From Candidatus Thorarchaeota archaeon (GTDB taxonomy: Archaea > Asgardarchaeota > Thorarchaeia > Thorarchaeales > Thorarchaeaceae), in contig JAEOUN010000042.1 in the NCBI GenBank assembly GCA_016839245.1, forward strand, positions 1 through 27,758: DNA of 27,758 nt. Reading direction: 5' to 3'. Below the pieces are notes generated by a model. The model was given only the letters and a program-made list of their open reading frames with translations, ran no database searches and was not told where the DNA came from. Shown piece after piece: positions 1 to 7,634 of the stretch. How positions within the stretch are numbered: the stretch's first letter is position 1; each line of letters starts with the position of its first letter. Made by a program: the position numbers and the translations under genes.

Positions 1-3000
1 GTATGAGATTATATCATAGTCTGTTTCTTCAAAGTTAATTCGGAAAACATTGTTATCATGATCTGAGTATCTGAAAAAGAACTTTCCATCTAGCGTACCA
101 TTTGTAAACATCATCGTTTGGTAACCACTGTGTATGCCAAGATACTCTTCGACATATTCTGTCCCATTGACAATATAGTGAAATGTTGCAGTACCATTGA
201 GAAACGGTTCTTCCCAACCATACACATTGACAATATCGATTATTGGCAACTGCAGAGAAGAATCTACGTAATATCGGCTACCATTGATATCCTCAATATA
301 GTAGTAAATCTCTGTATCACTAATCCACTCTGGGTCAGGATAAGCATCAAATACATATCTTGGAATACCATTAACATCTACAAGATAGACATTAAACAGC
401 GTTCGGGGTTCGCATGATAAAACAGTACCATTTTGGAGTTCGACTCTCCAATTGTAATAATAATCATAGGTACTGTTCCAATCACATCGAATGTAGTATG
501 CATCATTTGTAATTAGTGTGCCTTCAATCTGAAGAGTTGTTCCCTCAAATGTTCCATATTCAAGAGAACCACCAATAATCTCTGGCGTCCAGAATGATGA
601 ACCATTCATAGATGCGCGCCACATTCGCCTTCCCATAAGACTATAATTAGTGGAATCAATGATGACCCAGAATCCAGTATGATTGCTGTAGTCACCTTCA
701 TTCCATGATGACGTATCAGGATTTCCTCTCAGGAAATAGGTCGTATCATTAATATTGATTGTTTTAGTAGTTGGAACCAATCCATAGTTGGAATCAGTGT
801 AATAGACTCCTTGCCAACTGGCTTCTGCTCCAGGATAGGGCATCTCATGGTTGCCATCCACAGTAAACCATCGCTCTTGCATCACGCAATATTCAGCTAA
901 GAATACTGGATTGCTTTGGTAGGTTGCCTCATATGATTCATACACATATGATGCTCGTTGTTGAACACCGCCATATGTAATGATGTAACCACAATAATAG
1001 TAATCATAGGTTAGGTCATATCGTTCACCATCTAAATCCAGTACGTAATCGGTCCCTGTTCGTGGATCACTTCGCGGGTAATCCTGAACAAAGAGAATGT
1101 CTGATGAACCAATGCGCATATAATAATCTGAAGGCGTTGCTTCACTATATTCTAGAAGCTCGCATACTACATCATATGACCACATTGACCAATCTGTACC
1201 CTGATGCAGATTTCCATCTATGTCCCACCAGCTATACCAAGTATCTGTACCATCGTACCAGTACATGTATTCATCTTGAGCTGACAAAAACCATCCATAT
1301 CCAGGAACTGTTACATTATAGATACCTGCGATGCGTTCATTCTGAATGTAGAGTTTTGTACCATTAAGTAGTTCATAGTAGTAACCAGTATTGTCATAGA
1401 AGAGAATCCGCTCCTCTGTATAGGTGGAATAGGTATCCATTATGCTTCGGACACTGATTGGGTAGTTAATGCCATCTATTATTACGTAAGGTCGTTCGTT
1501 GACAAGTATCCAATCAGAAACACCTAGAGTGCCATTATAGACACCAATATCTAAAGTAATATCAACATAGGTAGGTTCACCCATGCAATCAATGCTATAG
1601 ACCCATCCAGGTCGCCAGATTGCTACATCATAAAAGCCAGTTTCGGTTGTCGAGTCAACAATCCACGTATTGTTGGCAAATTGGAAATCCCAGTAATGGG
1701 TAATCTCACGAATCGAGTCAGTTAGATTCACTAAAAATGAATAATAGAGATCTCCGCCACTAGTATAGATGTTTACATCGGATACATCTGCAAAATGCGT
1801 GTCAACCTTGGTCAGATCAGAACGGATATCATAACAATACCAATCTTGCCAATTTACCCATTCGCTAGTCTTCTGACTGAAGTAAAACCAATCCCAATAC
1901 CAGCCCTCAACCCATTGTTCGCCATAGGTATAATAATCACCATAGACCCATTCAGTTTCGCCAGTCGTAGGATTGTATTCATAGTGCCAACCTGTTGTAA
2001 GATATTCGCTCCACTCCCAGTGATAACCATATGTGTAATTATTCAATGCCGTATAATTATAGGCTGTAAAGGTTACCTTATTGTCCGAGCTGATGAAAAT
2101 CTCATAATACATATCTGTGTAACCATAGGTTGTCTCAGTCCAGTAGCTATTATATGATTTCATCTCAAAGATTGCACCATCAATATCTGTGGCTAAATCT
2201 GCTCCACCCTGAAGACGACCCTGTACTTCAAAGGCAGTACCAGGTTCTGCCGGGAAGAACCAACCATAGACTGGAGAATCATCAGGACTTAGTAATTTTG
2301 CAATAGTGACTGGAGATTCAACAGCAATTTCCTTAGCATCGTAATAATCTTGCCATGTCATCAAAGCACTGCCATCTTCACTTGCACTAACATAGTAATC
2401 AAAACCTTCCTTGTCAATTACTCTGTCATTGAAATGAATTGTTGTCCCTTTAGGAGCTTGATCGATAAAGTGCCCAATAAACTCCACACTAATTATACCA
2501 TTCATCTGATAGACTCTACTCAAAGCTTCATTGAGCTCGTATATCTGTAATGGAGCATCCTCAATAGGCTCTTCATAAAAGACCATTATTTCGTCCATAT
2601 ATCCTTGATAGGTGTCATAGGGATATGTCAAGTAGGTGAATCCATAATGAGTTTCAAAAGCGCCACTTGTAAAATTATAGATGTACATAATTTTCATATT
2701 ATCGGACCAAGTCCCATATACTACTTCATTCATCCCTGTTGTTTCATTGTACTGGACTGTCCTGTACTCACACTCCCTGTAATCATCGTTATTATAACAT
2801 TCATACTCCGTGTATTCTCCTAATACACTTTCAGTAAAAGTAAATTGAATTGAACTATTATAGACATAAGTTTGAATTTCTGGATCAAAGACCCAGCCAC
2901 CAGTCTGGATTACAATCTCATCATGATATCCAGTTTTGTTTACTGGGATCATCATATCACTACTGAAATCAGTCCAAAGAATAGCATAAGCCAAGTCGCC

Positions 3001-3876
3001 ATTTCCGGTGATATTGAATCGCATCATGAAATCAGTGTCTCGACTGACACTATAGATGATATCACCAGCAAGATCCTGTTTCTCTAAGGTATATCCACCA
3101 TAATAAGCCTCAGAGAACGCTTCAGAACGTGGAATGCCAATAGCAATTCTATCTATTTCATTCTGGTTAGACCATCTCGATCGTACTTCATATGAATTGT
3201 AGTTAGTATCATAGAAATAGGTGTTAATATAATATAGACCCGCAGGTGCAGCAGCATCAAAAGTAATTCTAAATGCAACATAGAACATAGTAGTGTCTTC
3301 TGTGAGAGAACAGCCAGACTCATTTATGGTCAGATAAGGAGGACCAGATTCATATCCAGTAGTAAAATTGCAGCTATAGGAATAGGCACTCCATGTAATG
3401 GTTGTGGAGTTATACATATCAAAATTATAGTAAGCTGAAAAATTCGAATCAGGACTTACAAACGATCCTGAAACATAAACGCTTTCTAAACTAGCTCCAC
3501 GCAGGATATCTTTGGGAATACTGATTAGCCAAGTAATTTGCTCATCTACAGGAATGAATCCTAGTTTGTCCATCTGACTTTCGTTGTTAAAGAAAATTTC
3601 ATAGTTGGCATTCGGTCCGAATAGCCAGTTAGAATTTGACCAGGTCCAAGTATCGTTGTAACTTCCAGTATCTGTATACCAATTCAGATTCGTTCCCTGT
3701 TCAGAAGGCAAGACAGGGTTAATTGAATATGAATTCGTCAAGTAACTTCTACCTTCATTTTTCAGAAGTGAGTTTGGAGGTGCAATTGCAGAGTTACCTG
3801 CTAGAGAAAAGGAAACAACGAACAATGTGATTAGGAACAGGGCAAATGTCTTGTTGAAATATCGCATTGTACGCAT
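1..3876 (-). CDS. Giant Trp/Tyr-rich secreted surface protein, C-terminus cut by window edge
   Basis: I do not recognise a named family. The frame is open for 1292 codons from the ATG at 3876 to the left edge, so the C-terminus is missing. The start has a good ribosome site (AGGAG, complement of 3886-3890) nine bases upstream. Residues 1-30 are a basic start (MRTMRYFNK) followed by a hydrophobic stretch, read as a signal peptide. The rest is predicted beta-rich, very high in Tyr, Trp, Asp and Asn, with many N-X-S/T sequons, often as NGT after a Tyr-rich strand. It is a collinear paralogue of the 2025-residue protein at 11643-17720: GRLQGG...DIDG near residue 554 matches SRLQGG...DIDG near 566, and PYVIIDG near 797 matches PYVIING near 791. 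It is probably exported, glycosylated and, like its paralogue, anchored by a C-terminal helix lying outside the window. An S-layer, adhesin or solute-capture role is possible, but nothing in the sequence selects one. Confidence 0.88.
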   Translation of the reverse strand, partial: MRTMRYFNKTFALFLITLFVVSFSLAGNSAIAPPNSLLKNEGRSYLTNSYSINPVLPSEQGTNLNWYTDTGSYNDTWTWSNSNWLFGPNANYEIFFNNESQMDKLGFIPVDEQITWLISIPKDILRGASLESVYVSGSFVSPDSNFSAYYNFDMYNSTTITWSAYSYSCNFTTGYESGPPYLTINESGCSLTEDTTMFYVAFRITFDAAAPAGLYYINTYFYDTNYNSYEVRSRWSNQNEIDRIAIGIPRSEAFSEAYYGGYTLEKQDLAGDIIYSVSRDTDFMMRFNITGNGDLAYAILWTDFSSDMMIPVNKTGYHDEIVIQTGGWVFDPEIQTYVYNSSIQFTFTESVLGEYTEYECYNNDDYRECEYRTVQYNETTGMNEVVYGTWSDNMKIMYIYNFTSGAFETHYGFTYLTYPYDTYQGYMDEIMVFYEEPIEDAPLQIYELNEALSRVYQMNGIISVEFIGHFIDQAPKGTTIHFNDRVIDKEGFDYYVSASEDGSALMTWQDYYDAKEIAVESPVTIAKLLSPDDSPVYGWFFPAEPGTAFEVQGRLQGGADLATDIDGAIFEMKSYNSYWTETTYGYTDMYYEIFISSDNKVTFTAYNYTALNNYTYGYHWEWSEYLTTGWHYEYNPTTGETEWVYGDYYTYGEQWVEGWYWDWFYFSQKTSEWVNWQDWYCYDIRSDLTKVDTHFADVSDVNIYTSGGDLYYSFLVNLTDSIREITHYWDFQFANNTWIVDSTTETGFYDVAIWRPGWVYSIDCMGEPTYVDITLDIGVYNGTLGVSDWILVNERPYVIIDGINYPISVRSIMDTYSTYTEERILFYDNTGYYYELLNGTKLYIQNERIAGIYNVTVPGYGWFLSAQDEYMYWYDGTDTWYSWWDIDGNLHQGTDWSMWSYDVVCELLEYSEATPSDYYMRIGSSDILFVQDYPRSDPRTGTDYVLDLDGERYDLTYDYYYCGYIITYGGVQQRASYVYESYEATYQSNPVFLAEYCVMQERWFTVDGNHEMPYPGAEASWQGVYYTDSNYGLVPTTKTININDTTYFLRGNPDTSSWNEGDYSNHTGFWVIIDSTNYSLMGRRMWRASMNGSSFWTPEIIGGSLEYGTFEGTTLQIEGTLITNDAYYIRCDWNSTYDYYYNWRVELQNGTVLSCEPRTLFNVYLVDVNGIPRYVFDAYPDPEWISDTEIYYYIEDINGSRYYVDSSLQLPIIDIVNVYGWEEPFLNGTATFHYIVNGTEYVEEYLGIHSGYQTMMFTNGTLDGKFFFRYSDHDNNVFRINFEETDYDIISY

Positions 3877-3923
3877 CTGAATCAACTCCTTTACGCAACC
3901 ACAATGCAGAGTGTAATGTTGAT

Positions 3924-3935
3924 GGTATATATGCC
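3924..3935 (-). promoter_or_regulatory. Candidate TATA box for the left giant surface gene
   Basis: The near-palindromic GGCATATATACC (minus strand) lies about 50 bases upstream of the ATG at 3876. A start site about 25 bases downstream would give a leader of roughly 25 nt that still contains the AGGAG ribosome site at 3886-3890. This geometry fits an archaeal TATA promoter. The rest of the 3877-4123 gap is AT-rich and must also hold the promoter of the divergent amidohydrolase gene. It contains TATA-like TCTATATATTAG near 4010 and a small palindrome TTAGTAACTAA at 4031-4041. No gene was found in the gap. Confidence 0.45.
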
Positions 3936-4123
3936 AGAGGAAGCATAAAATTGGCATTCGGTGGCGTAAATGAATATAATCTATCGATTAGTAATATTTT
4001 AGAATTCTATATATTAGGGTTTTTTGCACATTAGTAACTAATCATTTTTAGCAGAATACGGTAAAGATTAATGACAAGAAAGATATGCCGATACTATAAC
4101 TGTGTAATGCGCGGGGTATCAAA

Positions 4124-5677
4124 ATGAAGATTGAAGCTGATCTCGTTATATTTAATGGAAACATAGTCACGATGGATCCTCAAAAACCACATGCATCCGC
4201 CCTAGCTGTCAAGAGTTACAAAATTTTGGCAATTGGAGATGAAGAAGAAGTCATTGATCTCGTTCCAAATGCAGCTAGAGTCATTGACCTTGGAGGAAAG
4301 ACAGTAGTTCCTGGTTTTATTGATGCACATACTCACTTGACTAGTGCAGGAATCAAAGAATCACACATCCATTTAGAAGACGCAAAATCTGCTGAAGAAA
4401 TCCTGCAAATAGTACGCGACAATCTAGACAGGTATCAAAAAGGAGAATGGGTCTTAGGATATTCATGGGATGAGAGTCAATGGTCTGAGAAAAGATACAT
4501 CAAAGGCAAAGAATTGGATGCGATAAGTACTGATCATCCCATTATGCTTACTCGAGTTTGTGGTCACCTCGCAACAGTAAACTCACTTGGTCTAAAGATA
4601 CTGGGAATATCTCTGAATCAGGAGGGTGTTGAGAAAGATAAGAAAGGAAATCCCACAGGTATTTTGAAAGATATTGGTGAGGTGTGGGAGAAAGTACGTC
4701 CAAATACTGAGAAAGTGAAAGAAGGCGTCATTGCTGGAAATAAGATTGCTAATGAGAATGGAATTACGACTGTAGTTGATAACGCAGCAGCTGGTACTCT
4801 AAAAGAGGCGAGAGAAGTTGAAACAGAACATGGACTTTCTACAAGGATGATTGTGAACATTCCTGTTGAACAGATGAATCACATGGTACACCTAGGATTG
4901 ACTGCAGGTATGGGTAGTCCGATGCTAAGAATAGGCGGCGTTAAGATATTCACTGATGGATCATTAGGAGCAATGACAGCAGCAGTTAGTAGAGGGTATA
5001 AGGAGAATCCAAAGAACAAAGGCATTCTCGTTATTTCAAAAGATAAGTATGCGAAAATCATCAAGAAGGCCGTCAAGTATAATATTCAGACGGTGACACA
5101 TGCCATTGGTGATGAAGCTATTGAGATGGTTATTTCAACTTTTGAGAATTTGAAAGATAAAAGCATAATCCGTGAACAGAGACATAGAATTGAGCATGCA
5201 GAATTAATCAACGAGTACCAAATCAGAAGAGCCGTTGGTCTGGGACTTATTCTTTCAATGCAACCCAACTTTGTTGGGCGTTGGCAGCAAGTGGGTGGTA
5301 TGTATGATGAGCGGCTTGACGAGGAAATAGTACGCGGGATGAACATGTTTCGTGTCGCATTAGACAATGGTGCGCGACTCTGTTTTGGCTCTGATGGAAT
5401 GCCATATGGACCTCTCTATGGAATTTGGTCAGCAACTACACATCCAAACGATAGAGTTCGCTTGACAGTTGAAGAAGCCATAAGATGCTACACTATGGAG
5501 AGTGCGTATTCTGTCTTCCAAGAGAATACTTTGGGTAGTCTGACTGTAGGAAAACGAGCAGATTTTGTGGTTTTATCAGATAATATTTTGGAAATTGATC
5601 CAACGGAAATCAAGGACATTGAAATAGAAATGACCGTTGTAGGTGGAATTGTGGAATATTCCTCGGCGAAAGCATAA
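4124..5677 (+). CDS. Amidohydrolase, YtcJ-like (Amidohydro_3 family)
   Basis: Predicted cytoplasmic metal-dependent hydrolase of the amidohydrolase superfamily (517 aa, usual length for YtcJ-type proteins). Motifs appear in order: an N-terminal beta-sandwich strand with DLVIFNGNIVTMD; the HxH metal pair in GFIDAHTH (H69, H71); GGVKIFTDGS with K274, the likely carboxylated bridging lysine; H326 in THAIGD; H358 in IEHAE; and the catalytic Asp D424 in FGSDGMP. A final strand near KRADFVVL returns to the sandwich domain. The full ligand set suggests an active enzyme. The family hydrolyses amide or N-formyl bonds, and the substrate cannot be read from sequence. The ATG at 4124 has GGGGT six bases upstream. 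The stop is nine bases before mutL, whose ribosome site overlaps this stop, so the two genes form an operon. No functional link between them is known to me. Confidence 0.93.
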   Translation: MKIEADLVIFNGNIVTMDPQKPHASALAVKSYKILAIGDEEEVIDLVPNAARVIDLGGKTVVPGFIDAHTHLTSAGIKESHIHLEDAKSAEEILQIVRDNLDRYQKGEWVLGYSWDESQWSEKRYIKGKELDAISTDHPIMLTRVCGHLATVNSLGLKILGISLNQEGVEKDKKGNPTGILKDIGEVWEKVRPNTEKVKEGVIAGNKIANENGITTVVDNAAAGTLKEAREVETEHGLSTRMIVNIPVEQMNHMVHLGLTAGMGSPMLRIGGVKIFTDGSLGAMTAAVSRGYKENPKNKGILVISKDKYAKIIKKAVKYNIQTVTHAIGDEAIEMVISTFENLKDKSIIREQRHRIEHAELINEYQIRRAVGLGLILSMQPNFVGRWQQVGGMYDERLDEEIVRGMNMFRVALDNGARLCFGSDGMPYGPLYGIWSATTHPNDRVRLTVEEAIRCYTMESAYSVFQENTLGSLTVGKRADFVVLSDNILEIDPTEIKDIEIEMTVVGGIVEYSSAKA

Positions 5678-5686
5678 GGTGATGAT

Positions 5687-7507
5687 ATGGGCAGAGTAAG
5701 AGTCTTATCAGATGATATTGTCTCGTTGATCTCTGCGGGAGAAGTGATTGAAAATCCCTCATCGATTGTCAAAGAATTGATAGAGAATTCACTTGATGCT
5801 GAAGCGGACATGATAGACGTTACGATAGAGAGGGGAGGCATAGATCGAATAGCAGTATCAGATAATGGGACAGGCATCTTGAGAGAAGACTGTCCAGTAT
5901 GTATCAATAGATATTCTACGAGTAAAATCAGCACAAGAGAAGATATTGACTCAATTCATACATATGGATTTCGAGGAGAAGCGTTAGCTAGTATTGCTTC
6001 AGTCGCGGATATAAGAATCATAACTCAAGCTAAAGGAGAAGATACTGGCTCTTCTGTTTTTGCAAGATCCGGACAGACACCAGCTATTGAAGAAATCTCC
6101 AGATCTGTTGGAACAACGGTAGAGGTTACAGATCTTTTCAAAGAAATCCCTGCAAGGAGAAAACATCTTGCAGATACAAAAATCGAATCTCAAAGAATTC
6201 AGGAAGTCATAATGAAACATGCTGCAATCAGAAATGATGTTGGATTTCGATTTAGTAGAGATGAAAATGTGATAATTGATTGTCCACCAAATCAAAGTGC
6301 AAAAGATAGAATAGCCTACTTGTGGGGAGCTGATATTGCCAATGCTCTAATAGACATTGATTATTCAGTAGGGAGCATTGGCATATCAGGTTTCATTGCC
6401 CGCCCTCCAGTATCAAGAGGAAATAGGTCTCGAGAATACTTTTCTGTTTTACATAGACCAATTGTTGATGAAAAACTCAGCAAATGTTTAGAGTCTGCAT
6501 ATTCTACAATGCTGATGAAAGGGCAGTATCCAATATGTGCACTAGACATAGTTGTCTTGATATCAAATGTTGATGTTAATGTTCATCCTACAAAACGAGA
6601 GGTACGCATCCTTGACATTGAAGACGTATGTGAAGCTATCAAAAAAGCTGTACGCAAGTCTTTGACAGGAGTTGAAGATCAATATGAGACAGCAACTCTA
6701 TTGGAGAGTACAGAACAGGAATTTTCGAATGAAGCAAATGAAAATCAGTTTATTCAGGAATCATTACTTGGGCAAGTCATAAACCAAGATGAAATCACAG
6801 CGGTACCAATGATTGAACAAGGAGTTCTATCAGCAATTCAAGAACCAGTTGATACAAATGTGAATCTTCTGGGTGGAGTCTTTAAAATTATTGGTCAAAT
6901 TCACAAACTCTATATTTTACTGGAATATGAGGACGGATTACTAATTATTGACCAACATGCAGCTCATGAACGAGTCTTGTATGAGGAGTTACGAAAAGAG
7001 GTAAATGAGAACAGAATCGCAGTTCAAGAACTCCTTCAACCCTTTGTGCTAAGTCTCAGCCCAAAGGATGTCGAACAAATAATTGACTTATCAGAGGTTC
7101 TTGATGAACTTGGCTATACAATAACTAGTTTTGGAGGAAATGAAGTGGCAATATCCACGGTTCCAGAGATATTTGGTCGAGTCGCCTCAGAGATAGAACT
7201 TGTGACACTAATTGATAGAATATTGGATATTGGAACGCGCGATGCTAAAGAAACCTTCATGGATGAGCTGATAAAAGTCACAGCATGTCATTCAGCAGTA
7301 CGGTCAGGGCAAGTTCTAAGTGTGGAAGAGATAAGAGAAATCATTGAAGATCTAAATAGAACAAGAAGCAAGTTCACATGCTGTCATGGGCGACCTACTA
7401 TTTTAAGAATAAATAAGGCAGATATCGACCGTAACGTTGGAAGAATGGGACCTGATGCGATTCGTCGCTATAATGCAAGACACAGAATTAGAAAAAGTAA
7501 AACATAG
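5687..7507 (+). CDS. mutL: DNA mismatch repair protein MutL, endonuclease type
   Basis: MutL is the GHKL ATPase that links mismatch recognition to strand incision. The N-terminal ATPase motifs are complete: catalytic E30 and N34 in KELIENSLDA, DNGTGI at 59-64 and TYGFRGEAL at 92-100. A variable linker spans about 335-385. The C-terminal dimerisation/nuclease domain carries DQHA-x2-E-x4-E from D422 to E433, ACHSAVRSG around C534, and CCHGRP at 565-570. These are the metal-binding motifs of nicking MutL homologues, so this protein probably nicks DNA itself. The usual CPHGRP is CCHGRP here. Length (606 aa) is normal. The ATG at 5687 is preceded by GGTGA (5678-5682), overlapping the upstream stop, which indicates translational coupling with the amidohydrolase. 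No mutS lies in the window. MutL is patchy in archaea, so acquisition from bacteria is plausible but untested. Confidence 0.97.
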   Translation: MGRVRVLSDDIVSLISAGEVIENPSSIVKELIENSLDAEADMIDVTIERGGIDRIAVSDNGTGILREDCPVCINRYSTSKISTREDIDSIHTYGFRGEALASIASVADIRIITQAKGEDTGSSVFARSGQTPAIEEISRSVGTTVEVTDLFKEIPARRKHLADTKIESQRIQEVIMKHAAIRNDVGFRFSRDENVIIDCPPNQSAKDRIAYLWGADIANALIDIDYSVGSIGISGFIARPPVSRGNRSREYFSVLHRPIVDEKLSKCLESAYSTMLMKGQYPICALDIVVLISNVDVNVHPTKREVRILDIEDVCEAIKKAVRKSLTGVEDQYETATLLESTEQEFSNEANENQFIQESLLGQVINQDEITAVPMIEQGVLSAIQEPVDTNVNLLGGVFKIIGQIHKLYILLEYEDGLLIIDQHAAHERVLYEELRKEVNENRIAVQELLQPFVLSLSPKDVEQIIDLSEVLDELGYTITSFGGNEVAISTVPEIFGRVASEIELVTLIDRILDIGTRDAKETFMDELIKVTACHSAVRSGQVLSVEEIREIIEDLNRTRSKFTCCHGRPTILRINKADIDRNVGRMGPDAIRRYNARHRIRKSKT

Positions 7508-7584
7508 ACACATTTTCGTAGGATGTTCGCCGCTTAACTTGAAGTTGAAAGCGTGAATGAATTAAGGATCTATAAAGTGCAATA

Positions 7585-7627
7585 TTCTAGAAAAAGAGTA
7601 GAGAGAAGCCTATCAAAAGGCTCCTCT
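7585..7627 (-). terminator. Hairpin plus T-tract terminator after the triple-fold surface gene
   Basis: Arms 7602-7611 and 7618-7627 form a 10-position stem with one mismatch and a 6-nt loop. On the minus strand it is followed by a T-run (complement of AAAAA at 7591-7595). It starts eight bases after the stop of the 7635-9896 gene. The 127-bp gap between the convergent mutL and surface genes holds no gene. A second imperfect inverted repeat (CGCTTAACTT...AAGCG, about 7532-7553) could mark the end of mutL but has no T-run. Confidence 0.55.
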
Positions 7628-7634
7628 TGTCAGA

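Noticed and set aside
1795..2157. Plus-strand open frames opposite the giant surface genes (1795-2157, 118-417, 15579-15896 and others)
   Set aside because: They are shadows of the Tyr/Trp/Asn-rich minus-strand frames. None has a ribosome site or recognisable protein content.
5488..5934. Antisense open frame of 148 codons across the amidohydrolase-mutL junction
   Set aside because: It lies opposite two strongly supported genes, has no ribosome site, and its residues (Ser/Ile/Thr-rich) reflect the complementary codons.
7532..7553. Inverted repeat after mutL as an intrinsic terminator
   Set aside because: The stem is interrupted and no T-run follows on the plus strand, so it was only noted within the neighbouring terminator entry.
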